Assembly (NCBI RefSeq): GCF_041260155.1
Contig: NC_091928.1
Span: 34,599,388-34,663,387 of the forward strand
Direction: 5' to 3'
Length of the DNA stretch: 64,000 bases
Source of the DNA: Ptychodera flava
Lineage: Eukaryota > Hemichordata > Enteropneusta > Ptychoderidae
This document shows positions 1 through 12,407 of the stretch, piece after piece. Position numbers and translations under genes: made by a program. The stretch's first letter is position 1, and the number at the start of each line of letters is the position of its first letter. The notes under the pieces were generated by a model, which made no database searches, was not told where the DNA came from, and saw only the letters and a program-made list of their open reading frames with translations.

Positions 1-68
1 GCATATGTACACACGTCTATTGGGCGCATATATAGACGCAGAGCGGAATAGACTACAGGTGACTGTGC
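1..68. repeat. Truncated copy of foldback family A
   Basis: The sequence matches the right arm of the complete palindrome at 25169-25289: both share the words ACACGTCTA, GGGCGCATA and GACGCAGAGCGGAATAGAC. It runs off the left window edge, so only one arm is visible. A third, more diverged copy is at 31628-31744. Confidence 0.75.
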
Positions 69-963
69 TTATACCTTTGTGTGTGTATACCTGTGTGCAT
101 CTGCTAGTATATGCACAAGACCGCCATATCTAAGTTAACTTTACAATTGACAAATATTTTGATATCATAAAAATGTTGATAGAAATTAGAAGGATGATGA
201 CGGAGCGTGGCCGACGTGACGCAGACGCTCGCAAACCATACGCAGCTGCATACACAAACAAGGTGCTTCAGCCTGAGGCTCCTTGTTAGTTTGTTTATGC
301 ATTTGTTTGTTTGTTTATGCGTTTGTTTTTATCTGTTTGTTTATTTGTTACGTATGATTAGTTCCATATACAATAAAGAACCAATAAACCTCTTTACTCT
401 TTCTAGCGTGAGTATTCAGAGACAGTGGTGGACACACATGTGTGCTAATACTCCTCAAGGCAATGGCGGGATATGCTTTATTTCATATGTGGGATTGTAT
501 TAGAAACTTTTTAAAGTATCATTTATTGACTATACAAACACCGTTCTTTATTGACAAATATGAACGCAAATACAACTCTTTATTAGTTCTTTATTGTATA
601 TGAAATAATTATACGTAACAAATAAACAAGCAAACAGACAAATAAACAAACGCATACCCAGCAAACAAACAAACAAACAAACAAAGAGCCTGAGTCCCGT
701 CTGCGCAAACTTGAAGTTGAAGTCGTAAAAGTCAAAATCAGCCCTAAAAGACAGGAATCCCGTCTGAAAACACCACAGCTATGGACCAACAGCCAAGTTG
801 AAGTTCACGGTTTCACGAAGTTATCATGATTACATCTGGATGTTATTCTGTAACTTACATTACTTTTATCAGGACTTTTGATTTATTAAAATACATTCCA
901 ACTGTAAAATTGTTGTTGGGGCCTAACTTATATCGGGCGCAGCGAAAGCGTACGGCACAGTTG

Positions 964-967
<4 letters not shown>

Positions 968-1034
<67 letters not shown>
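968..1034. repeat. (AT)n microsatellite
   Basis: An uninterrupted run of AT dinucleotides of about 67 bases. Confidence 0.97.
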
Positions 1035-1041
<7 letters not shown>

Positions 1042-1533
1042 ATGTATATATAACGTTATTGTTATAACATTGTTATTTATAGACAATTATAGTATCCATT
1101 GTCAATACCAGTGAACTTCGTGACGTCATACCATCAAATGATGTATCCGATTATCCAGTATTATGGCTCCAGATATTTTCTACATCTACAATTCACTGGC
1201 TTCGCAAAACTTTAAAGTTAAAGCAATTATGTGCCCCATCCCAGTCGATAATGGACTTAAACAAACTTTGCACTCCACAATAGACTCGGCTGGCAAAATT
1301 CGCTTTCATCCATTACGGGCCGGGGATTACATACATTTACTATGGCGAAACACAAAGTATTAGTTTGGGAAGCACAACGCACTGTGTACAACGTTCAGTG
1401 ATTCTATTTGTCATCAAACCAAACCATCGTGCCACAGGTTATATGGGCTGCTTCGACCAATTGCAACACGAGGCATTTCGACGAATAGAAAGAGAAAGTA
1501 CACTGAGGCAGGAAGGACTAAAATACTGACGCC

Positions 1534-1593
1534 TAGCCTAGAATCCTACTCCGGAGGTACGGAGGCAAGCGGACGGAGTAGGATTCTAGGCTA
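1534..1593. mobile_element. 60-bp palindromic insertion with 8-bp target duplication
   Basis: Two perfect 20-base inverted arms (1534-1553 and 1574-1593, outer bases TAGCCTAGAATCC) enclose a 20-base loop. The unit is flanked on both sides by the direct repeat CTGACGCC (1526-1533 and 1594-1601). That is the footprint of a very small foldback DNA element. An 8-bp duplication is typical of hAT-type transposases, so a hAT-mobilised micro-MITE is the simplest reading. Confidence 0.75.
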
Positions 1594-2073
1594 CTGACGC
1601 CACACTGTATAAGCTTATAGACCTACTTTCTGTTTGTTGACGAATACAAAAAAAAAAACAAGGAAGAATATTGAGACCATGTTTTTTGTTTAACTAGAAA
1701 TTATTTATGTGGTACCCATCTTTGAATAATTACCATATGTAACGAAATACTTTATGTTTCTTGTCAGTGGCCATACAACATGCTCGGAGGAATATCGGAG
1801 CGGTATGTTAAAGCGCCCCCAAGAGTGCAACATGTATATTGACTGAAGGTTGCATTGTATAAGAGGTTAGAGTGTGGAAATTGAGCCAGAATTTCTGAAT
1901 TCCTAAAAGCCATCCATCTCAAAATCAAGCTATTATAAACACACAGTTTTGTGTCATTCTTACTGCAGGAAATGAGTTGATCTGGAAGTCTAGTTACTGT
2001 AAACAAAAGAAGATCGGTGGAAAACAACAGCATGAGTTCCATGGTCATTGGTGGCGCTGTCTGTTTGCGCTGA

Positions 2074-2144
2074 GTTGCTACGGGCGATGGAACGTCAAAA
2101 CAATGAATATTCAGTGCTGCGTCTATTATCTCGAACATAGCAAC
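2074..2144. promoter_or_regulatory. Possible RFX half-sites upstream of gene 1
   Basis: GTTGCTAC at 2074-2081 and CATAGCAAC at 2136-2144 resemble the two half-sites of the X-box bound by RFX factors, which control ciliary genes in animals. They are about 55 bases apart rather than adjacent, so this is suggestive only. They lie within 100 bases of the start codon at 2168, and the downstream gene looks axonemal. Confidence 0.25.
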
Positions 2145-2167
2145 ATTGAAGCGTGATAGCAAGAAAC

Positions 2168-5100
2168 ATGTCGCTATCAGCACCTCCCAATCCAAAACGG
2201 TTCGATTTGCACCAAACCAGCACAGGAAGGGGACACGACTGGAGACCGGCGTACTATTTTCCGGCCTCTGATTTCAAGGTAAGGTGTCAATGTTGACTGG
2301 CAGGGCGAAATGTGTGGACGACGCGACGTCTTGTGAGTGTGGTTGTGTGGAACACTTGACACTTGCACGTACGCGACGCCTTTTATTCCTTGTGTATGAC
2401 CCGACGGTAATGATTGAAAGCCAATTCCGGCTTCCATTCCAAACTATTCCATCGGCACACTGCTTGTTGAGTTCCTTATCAAACAGATCCCTTCTGATTT
2501 AGCAGATCATATTGACAGCATGGTCGCGATCGCGCCAAATTCCAAGAGGCCCACCCTAACACACTCAACGGGGAAACTGATACAAATCAGCTGTTTAAAG
2601 CAGCCTATTATGGTTGCTACAACAATGAATGGGCCTGATACACTGTACCTAAAATATATTCCGTTAGTCTTAATTCATATGTTGCACTTTTCGAGATGGT
2701 TTCAATGCTGATACACATAGTATAGTACGCTAATATAGCCATACAGCATTCCCGTGCATGATCACCACTCTATGTTGACATAAGCTTAGGCCTATATCAA
2801 AACGAACGATCAAACTTACAACCATGATCAAACCAATCCACAGTTTACACGTCTGACATTTTAAAGATTCACAAGTTTCTGGAGGAATAACACCTCATTT
2901 GTAAAACTGTCGGAGATCGCAATAAGCTTATCGTTACTTTCTTCGGGTGTTTTCAGTGCAGAAATATTATTTCACCTTGGACAGGTGTTCAAATTCATTT
3001 TGACGGTCATTGCCGTCTAAATGTCCCCATCCAACATAATGTCTTGGATAAGATCCAACTTAGAAATAGCTCATTATGACTCTGTAATTAGCCACATAGT
3101 TTTGAGTATCCTATCTCTGGGATAATAGTCTGTACTTAAAGGGGCACTTCTCAATCCCTAGTTATCGGATTATTTCTTGTTGACATTGAGTATATTTACG
3201 TGTTGTTAGCCCTCTGCTTTCCCTTGAAATTTTTGAACAAGTTAGTCAATCCGCTTTTCAATGAAGCTGATAAATGACCTGCCCCTTTAATGATGACCCG
3301 AGAGCAAATTACCGGTATAACACATTGTCAGAAGCTTACAGAGGAGGGCTAATCAATTATTCATGAGTGTCTGTGGCATTACAGTGTCACTGAGTAGCGA
3401 TAGGGGGCTAATTGCAGAGGAGACTGAAAGTTTTGTTTTGATCTAAAAACTTCACAGAAATCTCCAGTCTTCATCTTTCACACTTCAATCAGATACATTG
3501 TAACTTCTACAGAATCCAGCATTACTGGCACATTTAATATACAGAACATATTCAGAGGAATCTATTCTGTAATGTCACCTATACTTCTTTATATGTATTG
3601 TTTAGTGGAACTTTGCGGTAAATCGAACCCTATCTGTAGAAGATTGTGAAATTATTGCTTGTGATAGAGGCAGTGATACACCCTGTTCACCCTCAATTCC
3701 ATGTAAACAGGTCCATACTCACTGTTGATAACGATAGGCTTTGGGCCAAACCATAGTAGTAAAAGGGTTCAGTGCACACAGCAAATTTCATTTATTTCAT
3801 CTTATATACATGTACATGTACACATATCAAAGGCTTCTGTCAGTAAAATGTGGTAGCTTTGGTCTCAATTATAGGCCTATGGTGCTAACTTCCAATGGAA
3901 TTTCATAATGGAAATTTCAGTGTTGGTATGGACAGGGCATCAAAGCAATAAGGAGAATGCCTTATTATAATATTGTTGAATTATTGATATTCTGCTTTGC
4001 TATTAGATCTGTTACAAATGTTGGGCTGCTAGATTGATGATGAAGTGTAAAATGTAACATAACCATTCTACCATATAGGCCTAGATATTGCAATTTGAAT
4101 GAATTAAAATGAATCATCGTGCCGTGTTATCATTTCCCTGGCGGGGAAAACCCCAAATCACTGAAAAGTCATTTTCAAACAGGCCCCAAATGCGGTATGC
4201 CCTAATACCCTGTGACTCCACCAACTGTTTGAGGCAATACAGGAATGTCATGAAATTTCCAGTGTTGGCATCGGCATGTTGATTTTGCTATGAGGGCGTA
4301 TGTGATTCGATGAGTACATTTCCTAATTCCATGACAAAAAATATGGAAAAAAAAATTGTTTTCCAATAAACATGTCTGTTTCACAAAAACAGGAAATGAT
4401 GTATATTCACATTATGAAGGCAATCATACAATGAATATTCATATAGGCAAACATGCTCATTTACATAAACATTTATATTTCATAAGAAATCATTTCAGTC
4501 AACCTGCTCACCCCTGTTCCTTTAATCTAGTCCATACTCACCATCAATAACAATAGGTTTGGGCCAAACCATTGTGGTGAAAGGGTTACAGCACCGTGAC
4601 TCTAGCACATTTAAGATGAATACCATTATGAAATAAAAGGGCAAGGAGCCATTCCATTATCATAATTATGTGATCTGTTTCTCTCAATCATTCAATGATT
4701 TTTGCAATTATTTTAATCGATTTTTTTCGTTTCCTCCTTTTCAAACTCAACAGAAAACAATTCACAATCCGCTACCTCCACCGTTAGCAAAACAAGATGA
4801 AATCATCAAACCGTATGACACCACAACTGGCAATGTCCATGACTACAAGATAGGCGGTGGTATCTATGGCAACGACCTCCACAAAAAGGCACCCGGAAAC
4901 TGGAAAGTTCACTACACTAAAGATCACCATGAAAAGGTTTGTAATCAAAGTAATTATTGCAATATCTCTAAATTGAATGGAGAATAATCCATCTTCTTGT
5001 ACTACAGGTCTTTCTGTATATTCAACGAAGTCTTCATTTTTCAGGTATAATTTAACATTCTAAACTTAAAAATGATTAAAATATTTGTTTTTTTCACATG

Positions 5101-8100
5101 ATGTATTGACAAAGGAATTGAAATATGGCAACTAAGAAATTAGACATCAAAACAGGTCCAATAATCAGGAAAAAAATAATTTACCAGGTCAAATGGTCAA
5201 ATAGAAAATGACAATAAAATGTTCCTTGTGGTTGGTACTGATCTGATTTGTGACTGATAAAAAGGAACAAGCATTTCTGTACATCAATAATTCTGTCTTC
5301 CTATGATCCAGTAAGGTAGAGTAGTTGTAAACACTCTTCACTGAAACCTTTCACCCCTATCATTCAATGCAGAGGTCCAGCCATGACCCGGAAAACAAAC
5401 TGGTTTGTTTGAAGTTTTAGAGCTGAAAGGGGCCGGTTTAAACAAGTTTGAGTATGAAAACATAAAATATTTGATGAAACCCGTTTCAAAAATACACTAC
5501 CGATAATGTAGGTCAGATGTTCGTTCCAATGTAAAACAAGTGGGTATATTTCCATAAATGGGTCATCAGGATTAACAGATGGCATTTTGTAAAAAGTGGA
5601 AAATAGTAATTATTGAAAGATATAATAAATACCATTTATCCATGGCAACAGGTGTTCATCAATCAACACTAAAATAAATAAGAATTATTATCTGTGGACT
5701 AGGTTTGAAAAAGTTCAAATTTTGAAATTTTATAACTTAATTGAACATTCCTAGATTCATAAAGCATTTTTAATGCCTTTTGAGTTGAAGTAGTCGGGGT
5801 GTTTAACAGTCAACTGGCCCTACAGTGACAGTTTTAAATTTTGGAAAAATCATAAAACTGATTAACATTTTGGTCACAAGGTAGGAGTGTACATATGTAG
5901 GCAAAACTTCAAATGTAATGTAAATTCAAAAATTTCAAACATCTGAGTACAAACAAGCTCTAACAGAGACCTTTAGTCCTGTTGGATGTTTTTTCTGTTC
6001 GTTGAAATGTTAAACGAGATCATTTGTCAAGGGATGTGAACTTTGAGCATTTTGCTAATCCTTCTGGGATACAGCTGCTGTTTTCTTCTTTAATGTTCTA
6101 TTTTGCCATGTTCTGTATAAACGTTTGACCTTGTTTCAGTTGACCTCATATATCATCAACATATTTTCAGATATTATATTTAGGTTAGATCAGCCATATA
6201 GAATGACGTATGTCCATTCTAGGTACCAACTGGATTGGTAGGCCATATAAAATAAATTTTGTGTTTCTGGTAAGATGTCTCCAAAATTTAGGGTAGGTAG
6301 GTCTGGGCACAGTCCCTCCACTGTGGTCTCGGGAAACTATTTTTTGCTTTTTGTTGTGAGACCCATAAAATACAGTAGACTTTACAGTGTATACACAAGT
6401 AGCATTTTTCGAAGATGGAAAAAATGTCTAGGATACAGTCAGCAGGTTTTTGTAGGGTAGGTTGGGCTACCAGAAACACATAGATTTTTTTAGTTGGCCT
6501 TAGTTGCAGAGCTGACTAGTATTTGAGTACAAATCAATCGATAAGAATGAACTCTATCCACCAACTGCCTCTGCATCAAACTCTAATCAGCAATGATGTC
6601 ATGAGTTAACAGCCAATAGAATTCAAGGAAACTATACATGTAATTGACAGATAGTTTACAAGACATGGTCCTATTCCTATAAAGATTTCTGACAATTATG
6701 CAGACATTGATTATTTACTGAATAAAAAGACACACTTTTTGGTTAATTTGTTAATCCCATATAATTAAAATATTGAGAGATGTAGACATAAATTAAGTGA
6801 TAAATTATTATGAGATTATCATTTATCTTAATTGGTATACTGCAAGGCTTATTTTAATTAATGGGTATTTCATTGACAGGTAACTTTTACACTGTGATCT
6901 GTTTGAAATGTTAGAATTGAAATTCTGTTTTTATTTCAAACCCTTTTACAGGAAGCTTTTGTTTAACCCTAGTATTTTAAATAATGAAGTTTGATCCAGG
7001 TAGAGGAAACTTGGGGATGTCCAGATCTTGTAAAAATGAACTTAATTGAAAGTAGTAACTTAAGCTGAGAAATAGCAAGATGATAACTCATAAAATTTAA
7101 AACCATAATGAAATAGATGAGATGTAACAAACATAACATACTAAATATCTTTGTTTATTAAAGATTCTTTATTTGTGATTAGCTTTCTTCTCTCAATCAA
7201 TTTGTATGGTTGATTCTTAAAATAACCCTAACAATCAGAAAATTTGTTTCAATAGAGAGATAGAAACGACAGGAGTTGTTTTTGGATGTGTGTAGGCAAC
7301 ACAGATTCCTGTCCCAACCATTTGACTTTAAAAATCACAAACTGTGTAAATCTTCCATTAGAGGTACAATACACTTCTGATGACAAGCGAAGATTCAACA
7401 ATGGCGCGGGTTGAGTTGCCAGACAATGAAAGTAGTGTCTGTCACCTGTATTGTGTGCTTTATACTTCACAAGTAGTTGAGGTCTTTTGTCTACCTGAAT
7501 GCACATTTTCAAATCAGTGCCAAAAGGATGTGTTCAGCAAATCATTCCCCTCAGCTCATAATGTCAACTGATTACAAAAACGTTTTCCAGTTTGTGTCAT
7601 CTCCATGACATGGTGCATATACAATATCCAACTTCTGCTCAACTATTCTTGTCAGTAAATTGAAGTATATATAAAGTATACTGATTACAAATACGTTTTC
7701 CAGTTTGTGTCATCTCCATGACATGGTGCATATACAATATCCAACTCCTGCTCAACTATTCTTGTCAGTAAATTGAAGTATATATAAAGTATACATAAAA
7801 TAGCTTATCTATTGATTGTAGTTAACTAGGTTGCTTTTGTCTGTTTTTATTTTCATGTGAAAAAAAATGCTTTATAAAATTGGCAGGAAATCATGTAATA
7901 TCAATATGTGACATGATAAATGTTGACCCTTATGCCATGTACTCAGTATTGAGACATACAATGAGGTCAAAAAGCGATCAGGTCATTAATAAACCTGCAT
8001 TTCTGGCACAGACTCGGATCAGAATTAAAGTTGTGCCTGCACTTCTTTCTTTCCCATTGTGTTTGTTCAGAAGGTTTGAAGAGTTTTTTTGTCGACCTCT

Positions 8101-11100
8101 GTTTCAGGATGTGTAACAATGCTCCAATTATGATAAGAAATGGACAACAATGTTGCTAAGCGATGACAAATTTGTTTCTGTGACCCTTTGAACTCTGACC
8201 CTCCGGCCAATGGTGACATTGGACATAATGCCTTGATTTATACCCAAATAGGATCAAACAATCAATTACACTTTACTTCACATATCCACAACCGTATGTT
8301 TAAGTTTATGGTGTCTCAGTAATGCATTGATGATAATATTTTTCTTTGCAGCTTCAAGGAAGAGGTTGGAGACGACCCTTGACGACGGGCACCATGGAAA
8401 CCGAATTTCAGGCAAACTACAAGGGTTTGCCGTACAAGATTGATTTCAACGCCAAACTTCCTTCAAACCCACTGCCACCTGTCTTAGATAACCATCACAG
8501 CAACGGACCAATGAAGGTAAATTGACTGAATATTTTTCATTCCTGTCAAGATTACGAATGCCAATATAAATTTATAAACATTCATGCATAATTCATACAG
8601 ACATATTCCCAACTGCAACATATGTATTACATGTGATTCTACATATACTTCTCAACAATCTACCGAAGAAGTTGTCACATGTACCGTGATGATTTTTCTT
8701 ATATTTGTAAAATTGTTTGTTTTATTCTTGCAGACTGTCGTACCATCTACAGAGAACAAAGACGTGAGGGGCCGGCCGTTCTTCGCACGAGACCCAGCCA
8801 TCCTGACAGAGCTAGACCCATACATTAGCACCACACACAAGGACCACAGACCATTCCCTAAGAGGGAGTTGGAAAGTTATCCCAAGAAGGATGCGGCTAC
8901 GTACTGGAGATGTGAGGAATATCCCCAGGCATGGGGACATGGCACAAAATATAAGTAAGTGTATTTGCATCTGGAATGGCTGTGTTGAAATGTTGATGCA
9001 TCCATTGATCTCGATGCATATATAGGTCCAACCACCCCTCAAATCCAAGTGAAAGGGCCAGCTGTACTGTTGAAAATAATAGGATTGTACCAAATGTGTG
9101 ACAGTAAAAGGGAAGTTGTTCCAAAGAGGAATAGTATTGTCTCTGACAGGTATGCTAATCAAGTTCAAAAATATCATGAAGGCACTTTACTTATAAAGCT
9201 GCAAAACAATAACCTACAAGATCATGTACATCTCGTGGAGACATTCTCAGAATACACACAGCTTTATTTCCTCTGCCTTGGAAAATGTGCAATTGTTCTT
9301 TTTTACTGTCATTTAATTTTGTACGTGTTCAAAGTAATCCAGGCAAGAGCTCCAGCTACATTGAATCTAATTATTTAATATTTCCTGTAGATCAGTGTGT
9401 TTCTGTAAGATATGTAAATCAGTGTCCATCCTATACATTGGATCAGAATTTGTATACTGAGCACTCGGAGAATATTTGAAACCAAAAGATATGATTCTAT
9501 TTACAGTATAAATGAAACAAGTCTTTTTTGAATAGATCCTTATATCCTACACCCAATTAAGAAATGCCATTTTATCATGTAAATGATATGGTGATATGTG
9601 TTTCTACATCCGCATCACTGACTTAGTTTGAGAGTTTAAGAATTATGAAGCCTAGATATGGAAGCTGAGATGATTAGCCAAACTGGAAATGATTACAGCC
9701 AAAATGCTTCATTAAGATTCTGACCACATACAGTTGAAGTGATGAATATGGTCTGGTGAACGCTAATGCACACTTGACAGCATGTAAAGTGTGATTTCTT
9801 TATGAAGTATTTTCCTCATTATCATCTGTGTAGCACACTCACTGATCATTGAAATTTGAGATGAAGCATGCATGAAGCTTTTTGCTGTATTGCTGCAGAG
9901 TTTCACAAATTTTATAAATCATAAATAAAATTTTCGATGGCAAAATTATTACAACCTCAGGTTTCATCTTCGATTAGGATTTTCAGTAAACTGCAATGTT
10001 GAAAGCAAAGCTAGGCTTCAGTACATCTACCCTTTCTATACCAGATTTTGGTATATTCCTATTGTTTTCAAAAGGATGGTTTGACCTTTGTATACCAACA
10101 TAGGGGTGAAAGACTCTGGGGGAACAAATTTGCCATTACAACGTTTAATAAATTCAAAATTTAATCATGACCTCTAATAATTTTAATCATGGACGATGTG
10201 ATGGTTAACCCTTTCACCACCATGGTTTGTCCCAAACCCATCGTTATCGATGGTGAGTATGGAACTGTTTACAGAGAAGTAGGGGTGAACAGGTTAACAT
10301 TAAGCACATGTGCTGTTCAGCTGCCAACATATGATACACTATATATTCTGCAATAGTTTACACATTTTTACCTGTGTTCTTTACTTTCTTGTTTCACAGT
10401 CCCCTTCCACCAGGGTCAGTACCAAGGGAGAGGCCACCAATGAGAGATGACATCTGGTTCAAGACGAAGATTAAGGAGCCAGTTAGGTGGCCTGAGAAGT
10501 TCAAGAGAGTGCCACACAGGTAAGCCTGACCTCTGAACTTTGAACTTATGATTTGCCCCGTCGGTCTTTTTCAGGAACTGAAGCCGCTAGATGAAAAGAT
10601 AGACTTTGTACTATTAATATTTGGAATTTTTTTATGAGTAGCCCTGAGTGTCAACACTAAGACAATTTGTTCAGACTGATCTCTGTGTATGTATATTTAT
10701 CATAGTGGATACAAAGGTCACGTGAAACAAAACATTATCTGCTCCACAAAATTCTGATTGAGTAAAAAGCAGAAGTTTGGTATCTGCAAATGAAAAACAT
10801 ATGCCAGTCTTTTAGACCATTGGTTCAGTGTTTTATTAATTGAGCACACATTTCAAAGTACATTTTCATCATTGCTGGCTGACTTTTCAACCATCAAAAA
10901 AAGAAAAGTTTGTGATTTTTACTCACCAAAGTGGTGTTCTGCACACCACACCCTGAGATGGCATCTGAAATAAACTTTAATTATCGTAATCTTTTTCTAC
11001 TGCAGCGGTATCAAGACAGAACACCAAGCAAGGTTCATTGAACCCTCAGACCCACGAATGAAGGAAAACTACTTGTGCCCGGTGGACACTCCATGGACTC

Positions 11101-11195
11101 TTCCAAAACCAGGACCCAAGGAAATATTCGCTGCCCCTCACATGTACAAAACAGAATACCAAACCTATGCAAGTGGAGAACCAGTGACTGTCTAG
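2168..11195 (+). CDS. Putative axonemal/ciliary microtubule-associated protein, six exons
   Basis: Coding exons are 2168-2278, 4754-4936, 8352-8516, 8734-8954, 10400-10519 and 11006-11195. All introns are GT...AG and all phases agree (0, 0, 0, 2, 2). The product is 329 residues, soluble, without signal peptide or membrane segment, and rich in Pro, Lys, Tyr and Trp. Three spaced motifs recur: TEFQANY (about 115-121), TEHQARF (about 271-277) and TEYQTY (about 316-321). There is also a repeated NPLPP word at the starts of exons 2 and 5. Such low-complexity, Tyr/Pro-punctuated proteins with repeated short motifs are typical of sperm and ciliary microtubule inner proteins and SAXO-like proteins. 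The stretch LPYKIDFNAKLPSNPLP recalls, from memory, the SPMIP3/C1orf100 group, but I cannot confirm this. The start ATG is the first in frame. The gene model is well supported. The function is an inference. Confidence 0.85.
3136..3290. mobile_element. 155-bp MITE with TTAAAGGGGCA ends
   Basis: The left end reads TTAAAGGGGCA and the right end TGCCCCTTTAA, an inverted repeat of about 11 bases. The interior is AT-rich with no open frame. Target duplication could be TA or TTAA, and the sequence does not decide which. It lies in intron 1 of the axonemal-type gene. Confidence 0.6.
3681..3770. repeat. Copy 1 of 93-bp TTAA MITE family
   Basis: Shares GTCCATACTCAC, a GATAACGATAGG-like centre and TTTGGGCCAAACCA with the copies at 4501-4588 and, inverted, at 10205-10297. 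The outer ends are diverged. Confidence 0.6.
4501..4588. repeat. Copy 2 of 93-bp TTAA MITE family
   Basis: Carries CTGCTCACCCCTG at the left, GTCCATACTCACCATC in the middle and GTGGTGAAAGGGTTA at the right. It is the same arrangement as the intact copy at 10205-10297 but in the opposite orientation. Confidence 0.6.
6270..6490. repeat. Repeat of the GGGTAGGT family
   Basis: Bounded by TTTAGGGTAGGTAGG on the left and GTAGGGTAGGTTGGG on the right. A related unit with TAGGGTAGGTCGG and AATAGGGTAGG lies at about 23631-23775, and fragments with ACCTACCCT occur near 52615 and 55840. It is a dispersed non-coding family of unknown class. Confidence 0.5.
7568..7793. repeat. Two-copy tandem duplication, 113-bp unit
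   Basis: The unit beginning CTGATTACAAA at 7568 is repeated head-to-tail from 7681. The copies differ at about two positions (AAAAACG versus AAATACG, CTTCTG versus CTCCTG), which points to a recent duplication in intron 2 of gene 1. Confidence 0.95.
8955..10399 (+). other. Intron 4 of gene 1
   Basis: GTAAGT donor at 8955 and CAG acceptor at 10397-10399. It holds the intact 93-bp TTAA MITE at 10205-10297. I see nothing else supportable. Confidence 0.8.
10205..10297. mobile_element. Intact 93-bp TTAA-flanked MITE
   Basis: Begins TTAACCCTTTCACC and ends GGGGTGAACAGGTTAA, so TTAA lies on both sides and the ends are inverted. The interior is a near-palindrome around ATCGTTATCGATGG. A TTAA target with CCC-started ends is the hallmark of piggyBac-type mobilisation. 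Two older copies lie in intron 1 of the same gene. Confidence 0.7.
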
Positions 11196-11372
11196 AATAC
11201 CTCCCACCCCTCATCTGTAAATAGACTAATCCATGTATAGTAACTCACAATGCAGCGGACTGTGTAACTTTTTATAAAAAAGGTAGTGAATCTTTAGAAG
11301 AGTGCACTGTTTACTGTTTATGTAGGCCTCTGTTGTAATATTTGAAAAAAAAGACAACAGTTTTCAAAAAGG

Positions 11373-11378
11373 AATAAA
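11373..11378 (+). terminator. Poly(A) signal of gene 1
   Basis: A canonical AATAAA lies 178 bases after the TAG stop at 11193-11195, with no closer alternative, so it probably defines the 3' end of the axonemal-type transcript. Confidence 0.7.
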
Positions 11379-12373
11379 ATATTTCTATGAAAAGACGTTA
11401 AAATCATTGGCTCCTGCATATACTTAGTAGTTAATTTTAAAAAATGCTAAGTGAAACAACACACACACACATAGCCATTAGATCCATGTCTATGCATATT
11501 TAAGTGGCTGTGAATTGTTGACTGAAGCTTGCATGTGCCAGCAAATCTTCATACAAACAAGTCGTAAATGAAAAAAATACAAGTAAACAATTATTCTCTC
11601 AGAAAAACGTGTTGATTTAAACTCTGTTGTCCTTGCTATGAGTGATCATAATATATTACATTTCTTTAAAATTTTAGAGGTAAATATAAAATGGCTTGTG
11701 AATTCGAGGTTAAAAGGTTCCAAATGCCTGAAATCAACAAGTTTTAGTCACTGGTGCAATACGGAACCGGCGGAGCCAAAAATTCTGCTAAGTCCCTCCA
11801 TGAACGCCTGCAACTCCCCTTAATAAATGTTTTGATCCATTTTGCTTGCATGTTACGACTTTTAGTGTGACGGGTGAATATTGAAAAGAACTATATTAAC
11901 AAGAATACATTTGGAAACTAATTTGTGCACTTTTTTGAATTGTGTATATATATATTTGAGAGAAATAAACACTTTTCCAGAAAATATTTTGAGTGAGTGA
12001 ATGGCTGTTATCTTTGAATGTATTGCCATGCATATTTGATACGCTGTGTACTTGATCAGCAGAGGTGTTTTGCGCAATCTGTCATGATAGTGTGTATTTT
12101 AAAAGGGCCTGTCTTCGACACAGTTTCGCAGTCTTCCGGCACTTGAGGACCTGTTTGCCTTACACTGGAAAAACCCTCAATAATTCAATGTTAACGATAT
12201 TTGCCGCATACCAGGTTTCTAGTGTCATTCTGGGAATGAGAGGATAAAATACATGGTCAGGACACTTCACATACAAATCAAAAATTCGATATTTGTTTTC
12301 CAGTAATTGCCGCCTGCAACGTATCACTTGGTGCGTATTTTGATTTTGAAACGTGCAGATGGGTGATGTTCGA

Positions 12374-12374
<1 letters not shown>

Positions 12375-12404
<30 letters not shown>
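12375..12404. repeat. (GA)n microsatellite
   Basis: About 30 bases of uninterrupted GA. Confidence 0.95.

Positions 12405-12407
<3 letters not shown>

Larger units (their letters stand above)
1..2167. other. Upstream non-coding region
   Basis: I see no convincing gene here. The stretch contains a truncated foldback-repeat copy at the window edge, an (AT)n microsatellite, a 60-bp palindromic insertion, and TTTG/CAAA-rich tracts near 290-350 and 620-690. Short open frames in this interval overlap these repeats and have no family resemblance. The last 150 bases are probably the proximal promoter and 5' UTR of the gene starting at 2168. Confidence 0.6.
2279..4753 (+). other. Intron 1 of gene 1
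   Basis: GTAAGG donor and CAG acceptor after a pyrimidine-rich tract. It holds a TTAAAGGGGCA-ended MITE (3136-3290) and two diverged copies of a 93-bp TTAA-flanked MITE (near 3681-3770 and 4501-4588). I see no coding sequence. Confidence 0.8.
4937..8351 (+). other. Intron 2 of gene 1
   Basis: A 3.4-kb AT-rich intron. It contains a GGGTAGGT-ended repeat (about 6270-6490) and a 113-bp tandem duplication (7568-7793). Short open frames overlap these repeats and show no coding character. Confidence 0.8.

Noticed and set aside
8584-8958. 124-codon frame starting before exon 4 of gene 1
   Set aside because: Its first 50 codons are intron sequence. The real exon begins at 8734 after a clear TTCTTGCAG acceptor.
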